Part shown: piece after piece, positions 24,110 to 30,602 of the stretch
Position numbering within the stretch: position 1 is the stretch's first letter
Layout of the letters: the number at the start of each line of letters is the position of its first letter
Assembly: GCA_903924985.1 (NCBI GenBank)
Contig: CAIYDT010000030.1
Location: forward strand, 1-40,698
Length of the DNA: 40,698 nucleotides
Source: an uncultured Acetobacteraceae bacterium
GTDB lineage: Bacteria; Pseudomonadota; Alphaproteobacteria; Acetobacterales; Acetobacteraceae
Direction: 5' to 3'
Made by a program: the position numbers and the translations under genes
The notes under the pieces: model-generated
What the model was told of the DNA's origin: nothing
The model's database searches: none
Seen by the model: only the letters and a program-made list of their open reading frames with translations

Positions 24110-25099
24110 CTATTTGTGCGGCTTCAGGTCGTCGGGCAGGAAGCTGGTGTCGACGAGCTTGCTCCAGTCGGCCGTACCGGTGAATGCGCCCACCACGGTC
24201 TGGGCGTGGATCATGCGGTCCATGCCGGCGAAGTCGAAGCCGCCCGGTCCCCAATAATGCACCCCGGATTTGGCGTGGCTTGTGGTCAGGCGGTTGACCG
24301 CGGCCTTCACCACCGCCGGCTCCAGGTTGTAGACCTTGGCGATGATCTCCCCGGCATCGTCTGGATGGGCATACATGAACTCAACCGCCTTGCGCCGGCC
24401 GCGGATGATGGCGCGCACGAAATCGGGGTGGGCGTTGGCGGCGGCGCCCGTGGTGACTCCGATCACGTTGCACAATGGCGGCAGCACATCGGCGGCGAAC
24501 ACGATCGGCTGCAGGTCGGCGGCGTTCTTCGACCACACCGGATCGGCGAGCGTTGCCACATCGATGGACCCCAGGTTCAGCGCTACGATCTGCTCCCCGA
24601 AGCCGCCGACGCGCACCAGCTCGGCATCGGTGGGTTTCAGGCCGATGGTCTCCAGCAGCAGCACGTCCAGCGCCTGGCTGGTGGATTTCGGGTTGGTGTA
24701 GCCAATTTTGTGCCCCTTGAGGTCGGCCAGCGCCTTGATGGGGGAGCCTTTCTTGGCGGCCCAGGCGAACTCCGCCGTTGTCAGGACATTGTCGCTGACG
24801 ATGCGAAGATCGGCACCGCCCTGAATGGCGGCGACGGTGCCGGCGAGGTCGATCTCCCCATACGCCAGGTTGCCGCCCAGCATGATGCGCACCGTGGTGC
24901 CTCCGCCGGAGGACGACAGAATGCCGGAAATGTCAGCTCCTTCTTGCTGGAAGAAGCCTTTTTCCATTGCCACGGCGTAAGGCATGCCATTGGCGGCGAC
25001 GCCGTAATTGCTGACGACGATCTGCTCCGCCGCTCGGGCGGCGGGCGCGCCGAGCAGGAGCGTGGCCAGCAAAAGTAGGATAGGACGAAGGCGCGGCAT
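24110..25099 (-). CDS. NitT/TauT-type ABC transporter substrate-binding protein
   Basis: A 329-residue periplasmic binding protein (NMT1/SsuA-like fold). Residues 1-23 are a signal peptide (ILLLLATLLLGAPAARA). The mature part starts IVVSNYGVAANGMPYAVAME and has GFFQQEGADISGI, SSGGGTTVRIMLGG and LADLKGHKIGYTNPKSTSQ, all standard for the class. It is the first gene of a three-gene importer set. The ATG at 25099 follows GGGGAAA. The ligand is unknown. Confidence 0.86.
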   Translation of the reverse strand: MPRLRPILLLLATLLLGAPAARAAEQIVVSNYGVAANGMPYAVAMEKGFFQQEGADISGILSSSGGGTTVRIMLGGNLAYGEIDLAGTVAAIQGGADLRIVSDNVLTTAEFAWAAKKGSPIKALADLKGHKIGYTNPKSTSQALDVLLLETIGLKPTDAELVRVGGFGEQIVALNLGSIDVATLADPVWSKNAADLQPIVFAADVLPPLCNVIGVTTGAAANAHPDFVRAIIRGRRKAVEFMYAHPDDAGEIIAKVYNLEPAVVKAAVNRLTTSHAKSGVHYWGPGGFDFAGMDRMIHAQTVVGAFTGTADWSKLVDTSFLPDDLKPHK

Positions 25100-25170
25100 G
25101 GTGTTTCCCCAGTTGATCTTGCGCGCAGTGTGTCGCGGCGGCGGCGGGGAGGGAAGGGGCCGATGCCGCT

Positions 25171-26814
25171 TCAGTCCGCCGCGTTCAACCCCGCGGCGAC
25201 AGCCTCCGCCACCCGTATCCCATCGACGCCCGCCGACAGGATTCCCCCCGCGTAGCCCGCCCCCTCCCCAGCTGGGAACAACCCCCGCGTATTCAGACTC
25301 TGAAAATCCCGTCCCCGCGTGATCCGCAGCGGGGCGGAGGTTCGGGTTTCCACCCCGGTCAGCACTGCGTCGTCCATCGCGAACCCCGGAATCTGTCGAG
25401 CGAAGACCGGCAGAGCCTCCCGTATCGCGGCGATGGCGTAATCGGGCAGGCACTCGGATAAGTCTGTTGGCCGCACCCCGGGTTTATAGGATGGCACGAC
25501 CGATCCGAATCCCTCCGATGGGCGTCCGGCGAGGAAGTCCCCGACACGCTGCCCCGGCGCGGCATACGTGCCCCCGCCAGCCTCGAACGCGCGCCGTTCC
25601 CAGAAACGCTGGAACTCCATCCCGGCCAGCACGCCGCCGGGGTAATCCTCCGGCCCGATCCCAACCACGATTCCGGCGTTGGCGTTGAACTCGGCGCGCG
25701 AATACTGGCTCATGCCGTTGGTCGCCACGCACCCGGCTTCGGAGGTCGCCGCGACCACCCGCCCGCCGGGGCACATGCAGAAACTGTAGACAGACCGCCC
25801 GTTCGAGGCGTGATGCACCAGCTTGTAGTCCGCCGCCCCCAGCACCGGATGGCCGGCGAACGTACCGAACCGGGCTGCATCGATCACCGCCTGAGGATGC
25901 TCGATCCGGAACCCGATGGAGAACGGTTTCGGGTCCAAATGCACGCCGAGCCGGTGCAGCATCCCGAATGTGTCCCGCGCGCTGTGCCCGATCGCCAGCA
26001 CCACCGCCGGGGTTTCGATCGTTTCCCCATTCGCCAGCACAACGCCACGAACGGCATGTTCGCGATCCAACACGATGTCCTCGACCCGCGCCCCGAACCG
26101 GTATTCTCCGCCCAGCGACTCGATGCGGGCGCGAATGCCCTCCACCACCGTTACCAGCCGGAACGTGCCGATATGGGGTTTGCTGACGTACAGGATTTCC
26201 TCCGGCGCCCCGGCGGCCACGAATTCCGTCATCACCTTCCGCCCGAGGTGCCGCTTGTCCTGAATGCCACTGTACAGCTTTCCGTCGGAGAAGGTGCCGG
26301 CCCCGCCCTCCCCGAACTGCACGTTGCTCTCGGGGGTCAGGACGGAGCGCCGCCATAACGCCCAGGTGTCCTTGGTGCGCTCGCGTACGATCTTGCCGCG
26401 TTCGAGGATGATGGGGCGGAAGCCCATCTCGGCCAGGATGAGTGCCGCCATCAACCCGCAGGGGCCGGCGCCGATCACCACCGGCCGTGGTCCAATGCCT
26501 GGGCGCGCCCGCGGGGGCGGCACGTAGGTCGTATCCGGGGTCACCGCGATATCGGGCAACCGTCGCCGCACCGCGGTCTCATCCGCCAGCGTGACATCCA
26601 GCGTGTAGACCAGATGGATGTCCCGCTTTCGCCGGGCGTCGTAGCCGCGACGGGCGACCTCGCAGCTCAGAATGGCTTCGGCCGGCACGCCCAGCCGTGC
26701 GGCCGCCGCGGCGCGTAGGGCGTCCGGTTCGTGGTCCAGCGGCAGCTTCAGTTCGGTCAGGCGCAGCATGCGGGCAAAAATCCAGGGGGAGACGTTCGGG
26801 CGGGCTTGCATCAT
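25171..26814 (-). CDS. FAD-dependent dehydrogenase (COG2509-like)
   Basis: A 547-residue cytoplasmic flavoprotein. An N-terminal domain with MLRLTELKLPLDH and ARRGYDARRKRDIHLVYTLD precedes the FAD-binding GPRPVVIGAGPCGLMAAL (GAGPCG at 115-120). Next come ESNVQFGEGGAGTFSDGKLY, VVLAIGHSARDTF and YSFCMCPGGRVVAATSE, and the ending FPAGEGAGYAGGILSAGVDG. This matches a widespread group of predicted FAD-dependent dehydrogenases with no established substrate. Two ATGs occur at 26814 and 26811; Met16 at 26769, next to the conserved block, is a possible start but lacks a purine-rich site. It diverges from the MFS gene over 49 bases. Confidence 0.87.
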   Translation of the reverse strand: MMQARPNVSPWIFARMLRLTELKLPLDHEPDALRAAAAARLGVPAEAILSCEVARRGYDARRKRDIHLVYTLDVTLADETAVRRRLPDIAVTPDTTYVPPPRARPGIGPRPVVIGAGPCGLMAALILAEMGFRPIILERGKIVRERTKDTWALWRRSVLTPESNVQFGEGGAGTFSDGKLYSGIQDKRHLGRKVMTEFVAAGAPEEILYVSKPHIGTFRLVTVVEGIRARIESLGGEYRFGARVEDIVLDREHAVRGVVLANGETIETPAVVLAIGHSARDTFGMLHRLGVHLDPKPFSIGFRIEHPQAVIDAARFGTFAGHPVLGAADYKLVHHASNGRSVYSFCMCPGGRVVAATSEAGCVATNGMSQYSRAEFNANAGIVVGIGPEDYPGGVLAGMEFQRFWERRAFEAGGGTYAAPGQRVGDFLAGRPSEGFGSVVPSYKPGVRPTDLSECLPDYAIAAIREALPVFARQIPGFAMDDAVLTGVETRTSAPLRITRGRDFQSLNTRGLFPAGEGAGYAGGILSAGVDGIRVAEAVAAGLNAAD

Positions 26815-26863
26815 AAGCCACCGGCCTTCGCAACCGGGCACGAGAAATGCCCCAGGGATCGAT

Positions 26864-28066
26864 ATGCACGACTGGAAAACCCTGCTGACCACGCCGCGCT
26901 TCCGGTCGCTTTGGCTGGCGCTGGTCTGCAACAACCTCGGCAGCTGGTGCGTCATGGCCGCGCTTCCCATCCTGGTGGCGGAGCGATTCGGCGCGGGGAG
27001 CGAGTTGGTGCTCAGTCTTGGCCTGCGCATTTTGCCAAAAATTGTACTGGCGCCCCTCTCCGGCGGATTCCTGCGGCGTTACGGCGCGATCCGGGTGGCC
27101 GGCTGCGCTTTGGTGGCGGAGGGGGCGCTCACCGCGATCCTGCCGTGGTGCCACGATTTCGCACTGCTCCAGGTCGCGATCGCCACCATCGGGACGCTGG
27201 ATGTGTTCGTGAACCCGTCGCTGCTGTCGCTGCGCGGCCCCTCGACGCCACCGGGCCTGTCCATGGCGGCCAACACGCTGTGTTCGGTGGCCGATCGGCT
27301 GGCGAAGATCGTGGGGCCGATTATTGGGGGCATCGCGGTGCTCGGTGGGTTCGTGCCGGCGTTTCTGGCCTTTGGGCTGGTCATCATGTGCGCCGCCATC
27401 CCGGTCGCGCGCCTGCCGGCCCCAGATGCACAACAGCCTGACCGGCACGGCTTCATCGCCTCCCCGATGGAGTTCGTGGCGATGCTGCGCGGCGACCGGG
27501 TCATGACAGGGCTGCTGATCGCCGCCGTCACCTACATGGTGATGCTCGGCGGGCTGCGACCCTTCCTGTTCTGGGCTAACCGCGATTGGTACGGTGCCTC
27601 CGACGCAGCCTGGACCGGGTTGCTGTCCGCTCAGGGTATCGGAGCACTCATTGGCGCCGTTGTCTCCGGCCTGTTCGGGCGCTGGTTGCAACGCCTGATG
27701 TCGGCCTATGCGTTGACGCTGGTGACCGGCCTGTTGGAGGGCGCATTGCATCTGGCGCTGCTGGCGGCCGTCAGTGGCTCGCAGGCCATGGTCGTGCTGG
27801 CACTGGCGAGCATCCCGGAAATACTCTCGACCGCGACTTGGTTCACCGCCATGCAGGAACGGCTGACGCCGCAGCAGCAGGGCATCTTCTTCACCTTCGC
27901 CATGCCCGTCTGGGATTGCGCCTTTGCCGTGGGTGTCTTGTCGGCTGGGCTGAGAGCGAACGGCAGCTTGAGCCTGACGGCGTTCTGGGCGCTGGTGTCG
28001 TTAAGCGCGACGCTGCCGCTGGTTCCGCTGCTGCTGATGCACGGGTGGAAAAGCGTGCCGCGTTAA
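26864..28066 (+). CDS. MFS transporter
   Basis: A 400-residue inner-membrane protein with about 12 hydrophobic segments, beginning PRFRSLWLALVCNNLGSW. GGFLRRYGAIRVAGCALVAE after the second segment is the typical loop 2-3 of major facilitator efflux-like carriers. The midpoint loop (RLPAPDAQQPDRHGF) separates two six-helix halves. The overall pattern resembles the MFS_3/enterobactin-exporter-like group. The substrate is unknown. The ATG at 26864 has AGGGA upstream. Confidence 0.82.
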   Translation: MHDWKTLLTTPRFRSLWLALVCNNLGSWCVMAALPILVAERFGAGSELVLSLGLRILPKIVLAPLSGGFLRRYGAIRVAGCALVAEGALTAILPWCHDFALLQVAIATIGTLDVFVNPSLLSLRGPSTPPGLSMAANTLCSVADRLAKIVGPIIGGIAVLGGFVPAFLAFGLVIMCAAIPVARLPAPDAQQPDRHGFIASPMEFVAMLRGDRVMTGLLIAAVTYMVMLGGLRPFLFWANRDWYGASDAAWTGLLSAQGIGALIGAVVSGLFGRWLQRLMSAYALTLVTGLLEGALHLALLAAVSGSQAMVVLALASIPEILSTATWFTAMQERLTPQQQGIFFTFAMPVWDCAFAVGVLSAGLRANGSLSLTAFWALVSLSATLPLVPLLLMHGWKSVPR

Positions 28067-28095
28067 CCTTTCGTTCATACTGTCCCGGTATCGTT

Positions 28096-28107
28096 GGGTC
28101 GACCCGA
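28096..28107. repeat. GGGTCGACCCGA palindrome, promoter copy
   Basis: GGGTCGACCC is a perfect ten-base palindrome, extended to GGGTCGACCCGA, 16 bases before the start of the GNAT-like gene. An identical 12-mer recurs inside that gene at 28351-28362. The promoter copy could be an operator. Because the window is GC-rich, chance recurrence is also possible. Confidence 0.3.
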
Positions 28108-28122
28108 TCGACCGGACCCGAC

Positions 28123-28599
28123 ATGAACCTGGTTCTCCCCTCCCGTATCGCCGCGGAAACACGCTACCGAGACATCCGCCTCGCCGCCCACAAAGCGGCC
28201 GAGACCATCGTGCGGGAGGAATGGGCTGGGCACCCGAACCGCCGATACCCCTGGCCGTGGCAGGCGATGCTGGACAACCTCCGGAAGAACGAACCCGATC
28301 GGTTTGAGCTGGCGCTATGGAGTGAGAACACGTTGTGCGGCCTCGCTGTCGGGTCGACCCGAAGGTCGTTCTGCCGGGTGGACTATCTTGAGGGCTCGCC
28401 CGAGCCGGACCATCCGCTGAAAGGATATGTCGCGATGATCATGGTAGGCGCCGTGGTGGCGTATGCGACCGCGTTGAATAGACCGGAAGTACGATTGTGT
28501 GATCCGATCCCGGTAATGACCAGAAAATACCAATCCCTTGGTTTTTCCCTTGTCACGCCCAGGGGCGAAGCCCCATATTGCGCGTGGAAGGTCATATGA
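28123..28599 (+). CDS. GNAT-like hypothetical protein
   Basis: A 158-residue protein that I do not recognise with certainty. Its second half reads like a GNAT acetyltransferase fold: ELALWSENTLCGLAVG (strands 2-3), VDYLEGSPEPDHPLKGYV (strand 4 region), a helix AMIMVGAVVAYATAL, then VRLCDP and a terminal RKYQSLGFSLV resembling the YxxxGF ending of GNATs. The acetyl-CoA pyrophosphate loop (Q/RxxGxG/A) is not clear, so activity is uncertain. The stop overlaps the next start (ATGA), which makes a coupled pair. The start has a weak ribosome site. Two identical palindromes lie before and within the gene. Confidence 0.55.
   Translation: MNLVLPSRIAAETRYRDIRLAAHKAAETIVREEWAGHPNRRYPWPWQAMLDNLRKNEPDRFELALWSENTLCGLAVGSTRRSFCRVDYLEGSPEPDHPLKGYVAMIMVGAVVAYATALNRPEVRLCDPIPVMTRKYQSLGFSLVTPRGEAPYCAWKVI
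28351..28362. repeat. GGGTCGACCCGA palindrome, intragenic copy
   Basis: This is an exact second copy of the 12-mer that lies just upstream of this gene, 255 bases away. A paired arrangement of a promoter site and an intragenic site is compatible with a looping regulator. It could equally reflect GC-rich codon choice. Confidence 0.25.
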
Positions 28600-28814
28600 A
28601 CATGCTCGCTCTCAGGTCCCAGACCGATGCGCCGACCGTCCCTGACATGGGGGACTTCGTGACGCGCCCGCTCCACGTCACCGCGCCCAGTTCGGGCGCC
28701 GTGGCACGCCGCCTCGCGGCCCTGACCGCGGCGGCAATGCCGTGGCTGCGCAAGGATGTCCGCCTGACCCCGCCGGATGGCGGGCCGGAAGTATTCGGTG
28801 CCCCCATCCGTTGA
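28596..28814 (+). CDS. Small hypothetical protein coupled to GNAT-like gene
   Basis: A 72-residue protein with no family I recognise. It starts MNMLALRSQTDAPTVP, has an Ala/Arg-rich helix (GAVARRLAALTAAAMPWLR) and ends PPDGGPEVFGAPIR. It has no signal peptide, membrane segment or DNA-binding motif. The ATGA overlap with the upstream gene is the main support that it is real. A GC-rich hairpin follows ten bases after the stop. Composition and size would suit a small partner protein, but no function can be given. Confidence 0.5.
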   Translation: MNMLALRSQTDAPTVPDMGDFVTRPLHVTAPSSGAVARRLAALTAAAMPWLRKDVRLTPPDGGPEVFGAPIR

Positions 28815-28824
28815 CCCTATGAAA

Positions 28825-28844
28825 GCGGCGTGACCGACCGCCGC
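28825..28844. terminator. GC hairpin between convergent genes
   Basis: GCGGCG (28825-28830) pairs with CGCCGC (28839-28844) around an eight-base loop. It lies in the 40-base gap between two convergent genes, where a bidirectional terminator would be expected. There is no T-run, so termination by this hairpin alone is uncertain. Confidence 0.35.
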
Positions 28845-28854
28845 CCCGCGTGGC

Positions 28855-29205
28855 TTATTGGGTCGGCGGAACGACGGGAAGCGGGGAGGTGTAGGGTTCG
28901 ATACGCAACGTGTCGTTCTTGAACACCGCGATGCGCCGTAACGGTGCCTGTTGCAAATTGCCGCTCGCGTCGCGCCCCACCGCGTATTGCCAGACGGTCA
29001 TTTGCCCGTCGGCGGCCAGATGCCGAGCGAGGTTGTCCAGGTCGGATGCGGTTCCGAAGCTGTGGAGTTCGGTGGTGGTCAGCCCGATCGTCACCTCATC
29101 CTTGGGGCTGACGATTTTGAATAACTTGACCTGATCCTGCGCCATCGCGGCGACACCGAATCCCGCGGTCAGGAGTGTGGCGAGGCAAGCAATCCGGATG
29201 TTCAT
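28855..29205 (-). CDS. Small exported hypothetical protein
   Basis: A 116-residue protein with a clear signal peptide (residues 1-22, ending AAMAQ). The mature part of about 94 residues contains KLFKIVSPKDEVTIGLT, a helix-like SFGTASDLDNLARHLAADG, then MTVWQYAVGRDASGNLQ and a Pro-rich end (PYTSPLPVVPPTQ). It has no cysteines, haem motif or metal motif. I do not recognise a named domain; the fold may be small and alpha/beta. The ATG follows a strong GGAGGG site. It diverges from the extradiol dioxygenase gene across a gap carrying a perfect FNR-type box, so oxygen-dependent control is possible. Confidence 0.7.
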   Translation of the reverse strand: MNIRIACLATLLTAGFGVAAMAQDQVKLFKIVSPKDEVTIGLTTTELHSFGTASDLDNLARHLAADGQMTVWQYAVGRDASGNLQQAPLRRIAVFKNDTLRIEPYTSPLPVVPPTQ

Positions 29206-29239
29206 CGTTTCCCTCCAGCGGTGCGTTCCATCTCATGGT

Positions 29240-29269
29240 AGTTTATGGCACGCCGATTCGTTGATACAA
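29240..29269 (-). promoter_or_regulatory. Candidate promoter of the small exported protein gene
   Basis: On the minus strand TTGTAT (29264-29269) and TAAACT (29240-29245) are 18 bases apart, giving a plausible sigma-70-type -35/-10 pair and a leader of about 28 bases. The -35 overlaps the FNR-type box, a position at which bound regulator would block rather than activate. The -35 match is only partial (TTG). Confidence 0.35.
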
Positions 29270-29274
29270 ATCAA
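29261..29274. promoter_or_regulatory. Perfect FNR/FixK-type box
   Basis: TTGAT, four bases, ATCAA is an exact match to the FNR/Anr consensus and fits alphaproteobacterial FnrL/FixK sites. It lies almost exactly midway in the 125-base gap between two divergent genes, about 63 bases from each start codon. For the dioxygenase gene this could be a class II activator position with a roughly 20-base leader. For the other gene it overlaps the candidate -35. The match is direct; regulator identity and effect are inferred. Confidence 0.65.
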
Positions 29275-29330
29275 GGCGGCGTGATGGTTCGCCCCGCATT
29301 CCTGGCGATCTTTGATCCAGGACACCCGCC

Positions 29331-30329
29331 ATGCCCGAACAGGCCGAACCGTTGCACGACATCGCCCATCTCGGCGCGGTGGAGCTTCTGACGCCCAAGC
29401 CGGCCGAAAGCCTGTGGTTCTTCCGCGACGTGTTGGGTATGGAGTTGGTGCACGAAGATCGGGGCAGCGTTTGGCTGCGCGGCTACGGCGATTACGCCGC
29501 GGCGACCCTGAAGCTGACGGAGGCGCTCGCACCGGGTGTGGGCACCATCGCCTGGCGCGCCACCAGCCCCCAGGCGTTGCAACGGCGGGCCAAGGCGCTG
29601 ACCGAGGCCGGCCTTGGGGACGGCTGGACCAACGGCGATTACGGGCGTGGCCCCTCCTTCCGCTGCCGCGATCCGGAGGGCCACCGCATCGAGCTTTACT
29701 ATGAGGAGCAGCGCTACCAACCCACCCCCGCCACGCAGTCGAAGCTGAAGAACCAGCCGTCCCGCTACCCGGCGCGCGGCGTCGGCGTGCGGCGGATCGA
29801 CCACGTTGCCTTGCTCTGCAAGGACGTTCCCGCCAACCGTGCCTTCGCCGCGGACCTGCTCGGCATGTCGTTACGGGAGCAGGTGCTGTACAACGATGGC
29901 AAAACGGAAATCGGCTCCTGGCTCAGTCCGTCGCCGGTGCATCACGAGGTCGCTTATGTCCTGGACGTGAAACGCGGTAACGCCCGGCTGCATCATTTCT
30001 CCCTGTGGGTGGATGAGCGGGAGGACGTGCTGCGCGCCGCCGATATTCTTTCCGAAAACGGCATCTTCATCGAGGCCGGGCCGGCGAAGCACAACAACTC
30101 CCAGGGGTTCTACCTCTACAGCTACGAACCTGGCGGCAACCGCGTGGAAATCTACGCCGGCAGCTTCCTGGTGTTCGCCCCGGACTTTGAGGTCGTACGC
30201 TGGAACGAGGCCGAACGTGGCACCGGGGTTTACTGGGGCGGGGCGCTGCCCGCGAGTTTTCTCCAGTACGCCACGCCGGACCTGCCGAACGCCGAGGCAA
30301 CTCCGGCGCCGGCTTTCGACCCGCGTTAA
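29331..30329 (+). CDS. Extradiol (catechol 2,3-) dioxygenase, VOC superfamily
   Basis: A 332-residue type I extradiol ring-cleavage dioxygenase with two VOC modules (about 10-130 and 153-285). The iron ligands can be placed against catechol 2,3-dioxygenase: His158 (RIDHVALL), His222 (LHHFSLWV) and Glu273 (NRVEIYAG). The second-sphere residues His254 (PAKHNNS) and Tyr263 (YLYSYEPGG) keep the expected spacing. It uses O2 and Fe(II) to open a catecholic ring next to the hydroxyls. The substrate is unknown, and no hydroxymuconic-semialdehyde pathway genes are adjacent. A perfect FNR-type box lies upstream, which is notable for an O2-consuming enzyme. Its TAA overlaps the stop of the convergent DUF3126 gene in the tetranucleotide TTAA. 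Confidence 0.88.
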   Translation: MPEQAEPLHDIAHLGAVELLTPKPAESLWFFRDVLGMELVHEDRGSVWLRGYGDYAAATLKLTEALAPGVGTIAWRATSPQALQRRAKALTEAGLGDGWTNGDYGRGPSFRCRDPEGHRIELYYEEQRYQPTPATQSKLKNQPSRYPARGVGVRRIDHVALLCKDVPANRAFAADLLGMSLREQVLYNDGKTEIGSWLSPSPVHHEVAYVLDVKRGNARLHHFSLWVDEREDVLRAADILSENGIFIEAGPAKHNNSQGFYLYSYEPGGNRVEIYAGSFLVFAPDFEVVRWNEAERGTGVYWGGALPASFLQYATPDLPNAEATPAPAFDPR

Positions 30330-30574
30330 CGGCGGCCGCGCGCCGGAGCAGCGGTCTTCGGGGCCGGCGGCAGGTCTTCCTCCAGGATCGTCATGGTCAG
30401 GGAGTAGGACGTTTCTCCGTCATCCACATCCTTGTGCAGGGTGCCGACGATCTCGTCTTTCACCGCGACCTCGGTGGACAGGCCCTTGCGCATGGGCGGC
30501 ACTATCTTGATCTGGTCGGTGCCAAACAAGCTGCGCAGGTAGGTTTGCACCCGATCGATATCGGTGGGGGTCAT
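30326..30574 (-). CDS. DUF3126 family protein
   Basis: An 82-residue small protein matching the alphaproteobacterial DUF3126 family: MTPTDIDRVQTYLRSLFG, KIVPPMRKGLSTEVAVKDE, GTLHKDVDDGETSYSLTMT and ILEEDL. The function is unknown. The family is usually 65-75 residues; the extra C-terminal tail PPAPKTAAPARGRR is Pro/Ala/Arg-rich and probably disordered. ATG at 30574 is preferred; a GTG three codons upstream is possible. It shares its stop-codon bases with the convergent dioxygenase gene. Confidence 0.8.
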   Translation of the reverse strand: MTPTDIDRVQTYLRSLFGTDQIKIVPPMRKGLSTEVAVKDEIVGTLHKDVDDGETSYSLTMTILEEDLPPAPKTAAPARGRR

Positions 30575-30602
30575 AATGGGCACTCATGCAGTGGGTGGGG
30601 AG

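Noticed and set aside
23396..25078. 560-codon plus-strand frame opposite the NitT/TauT importer genes
   Set aside because: It spans several minus-strand genes and their junctions, is Gln/His/Arg-rich and has no motif.
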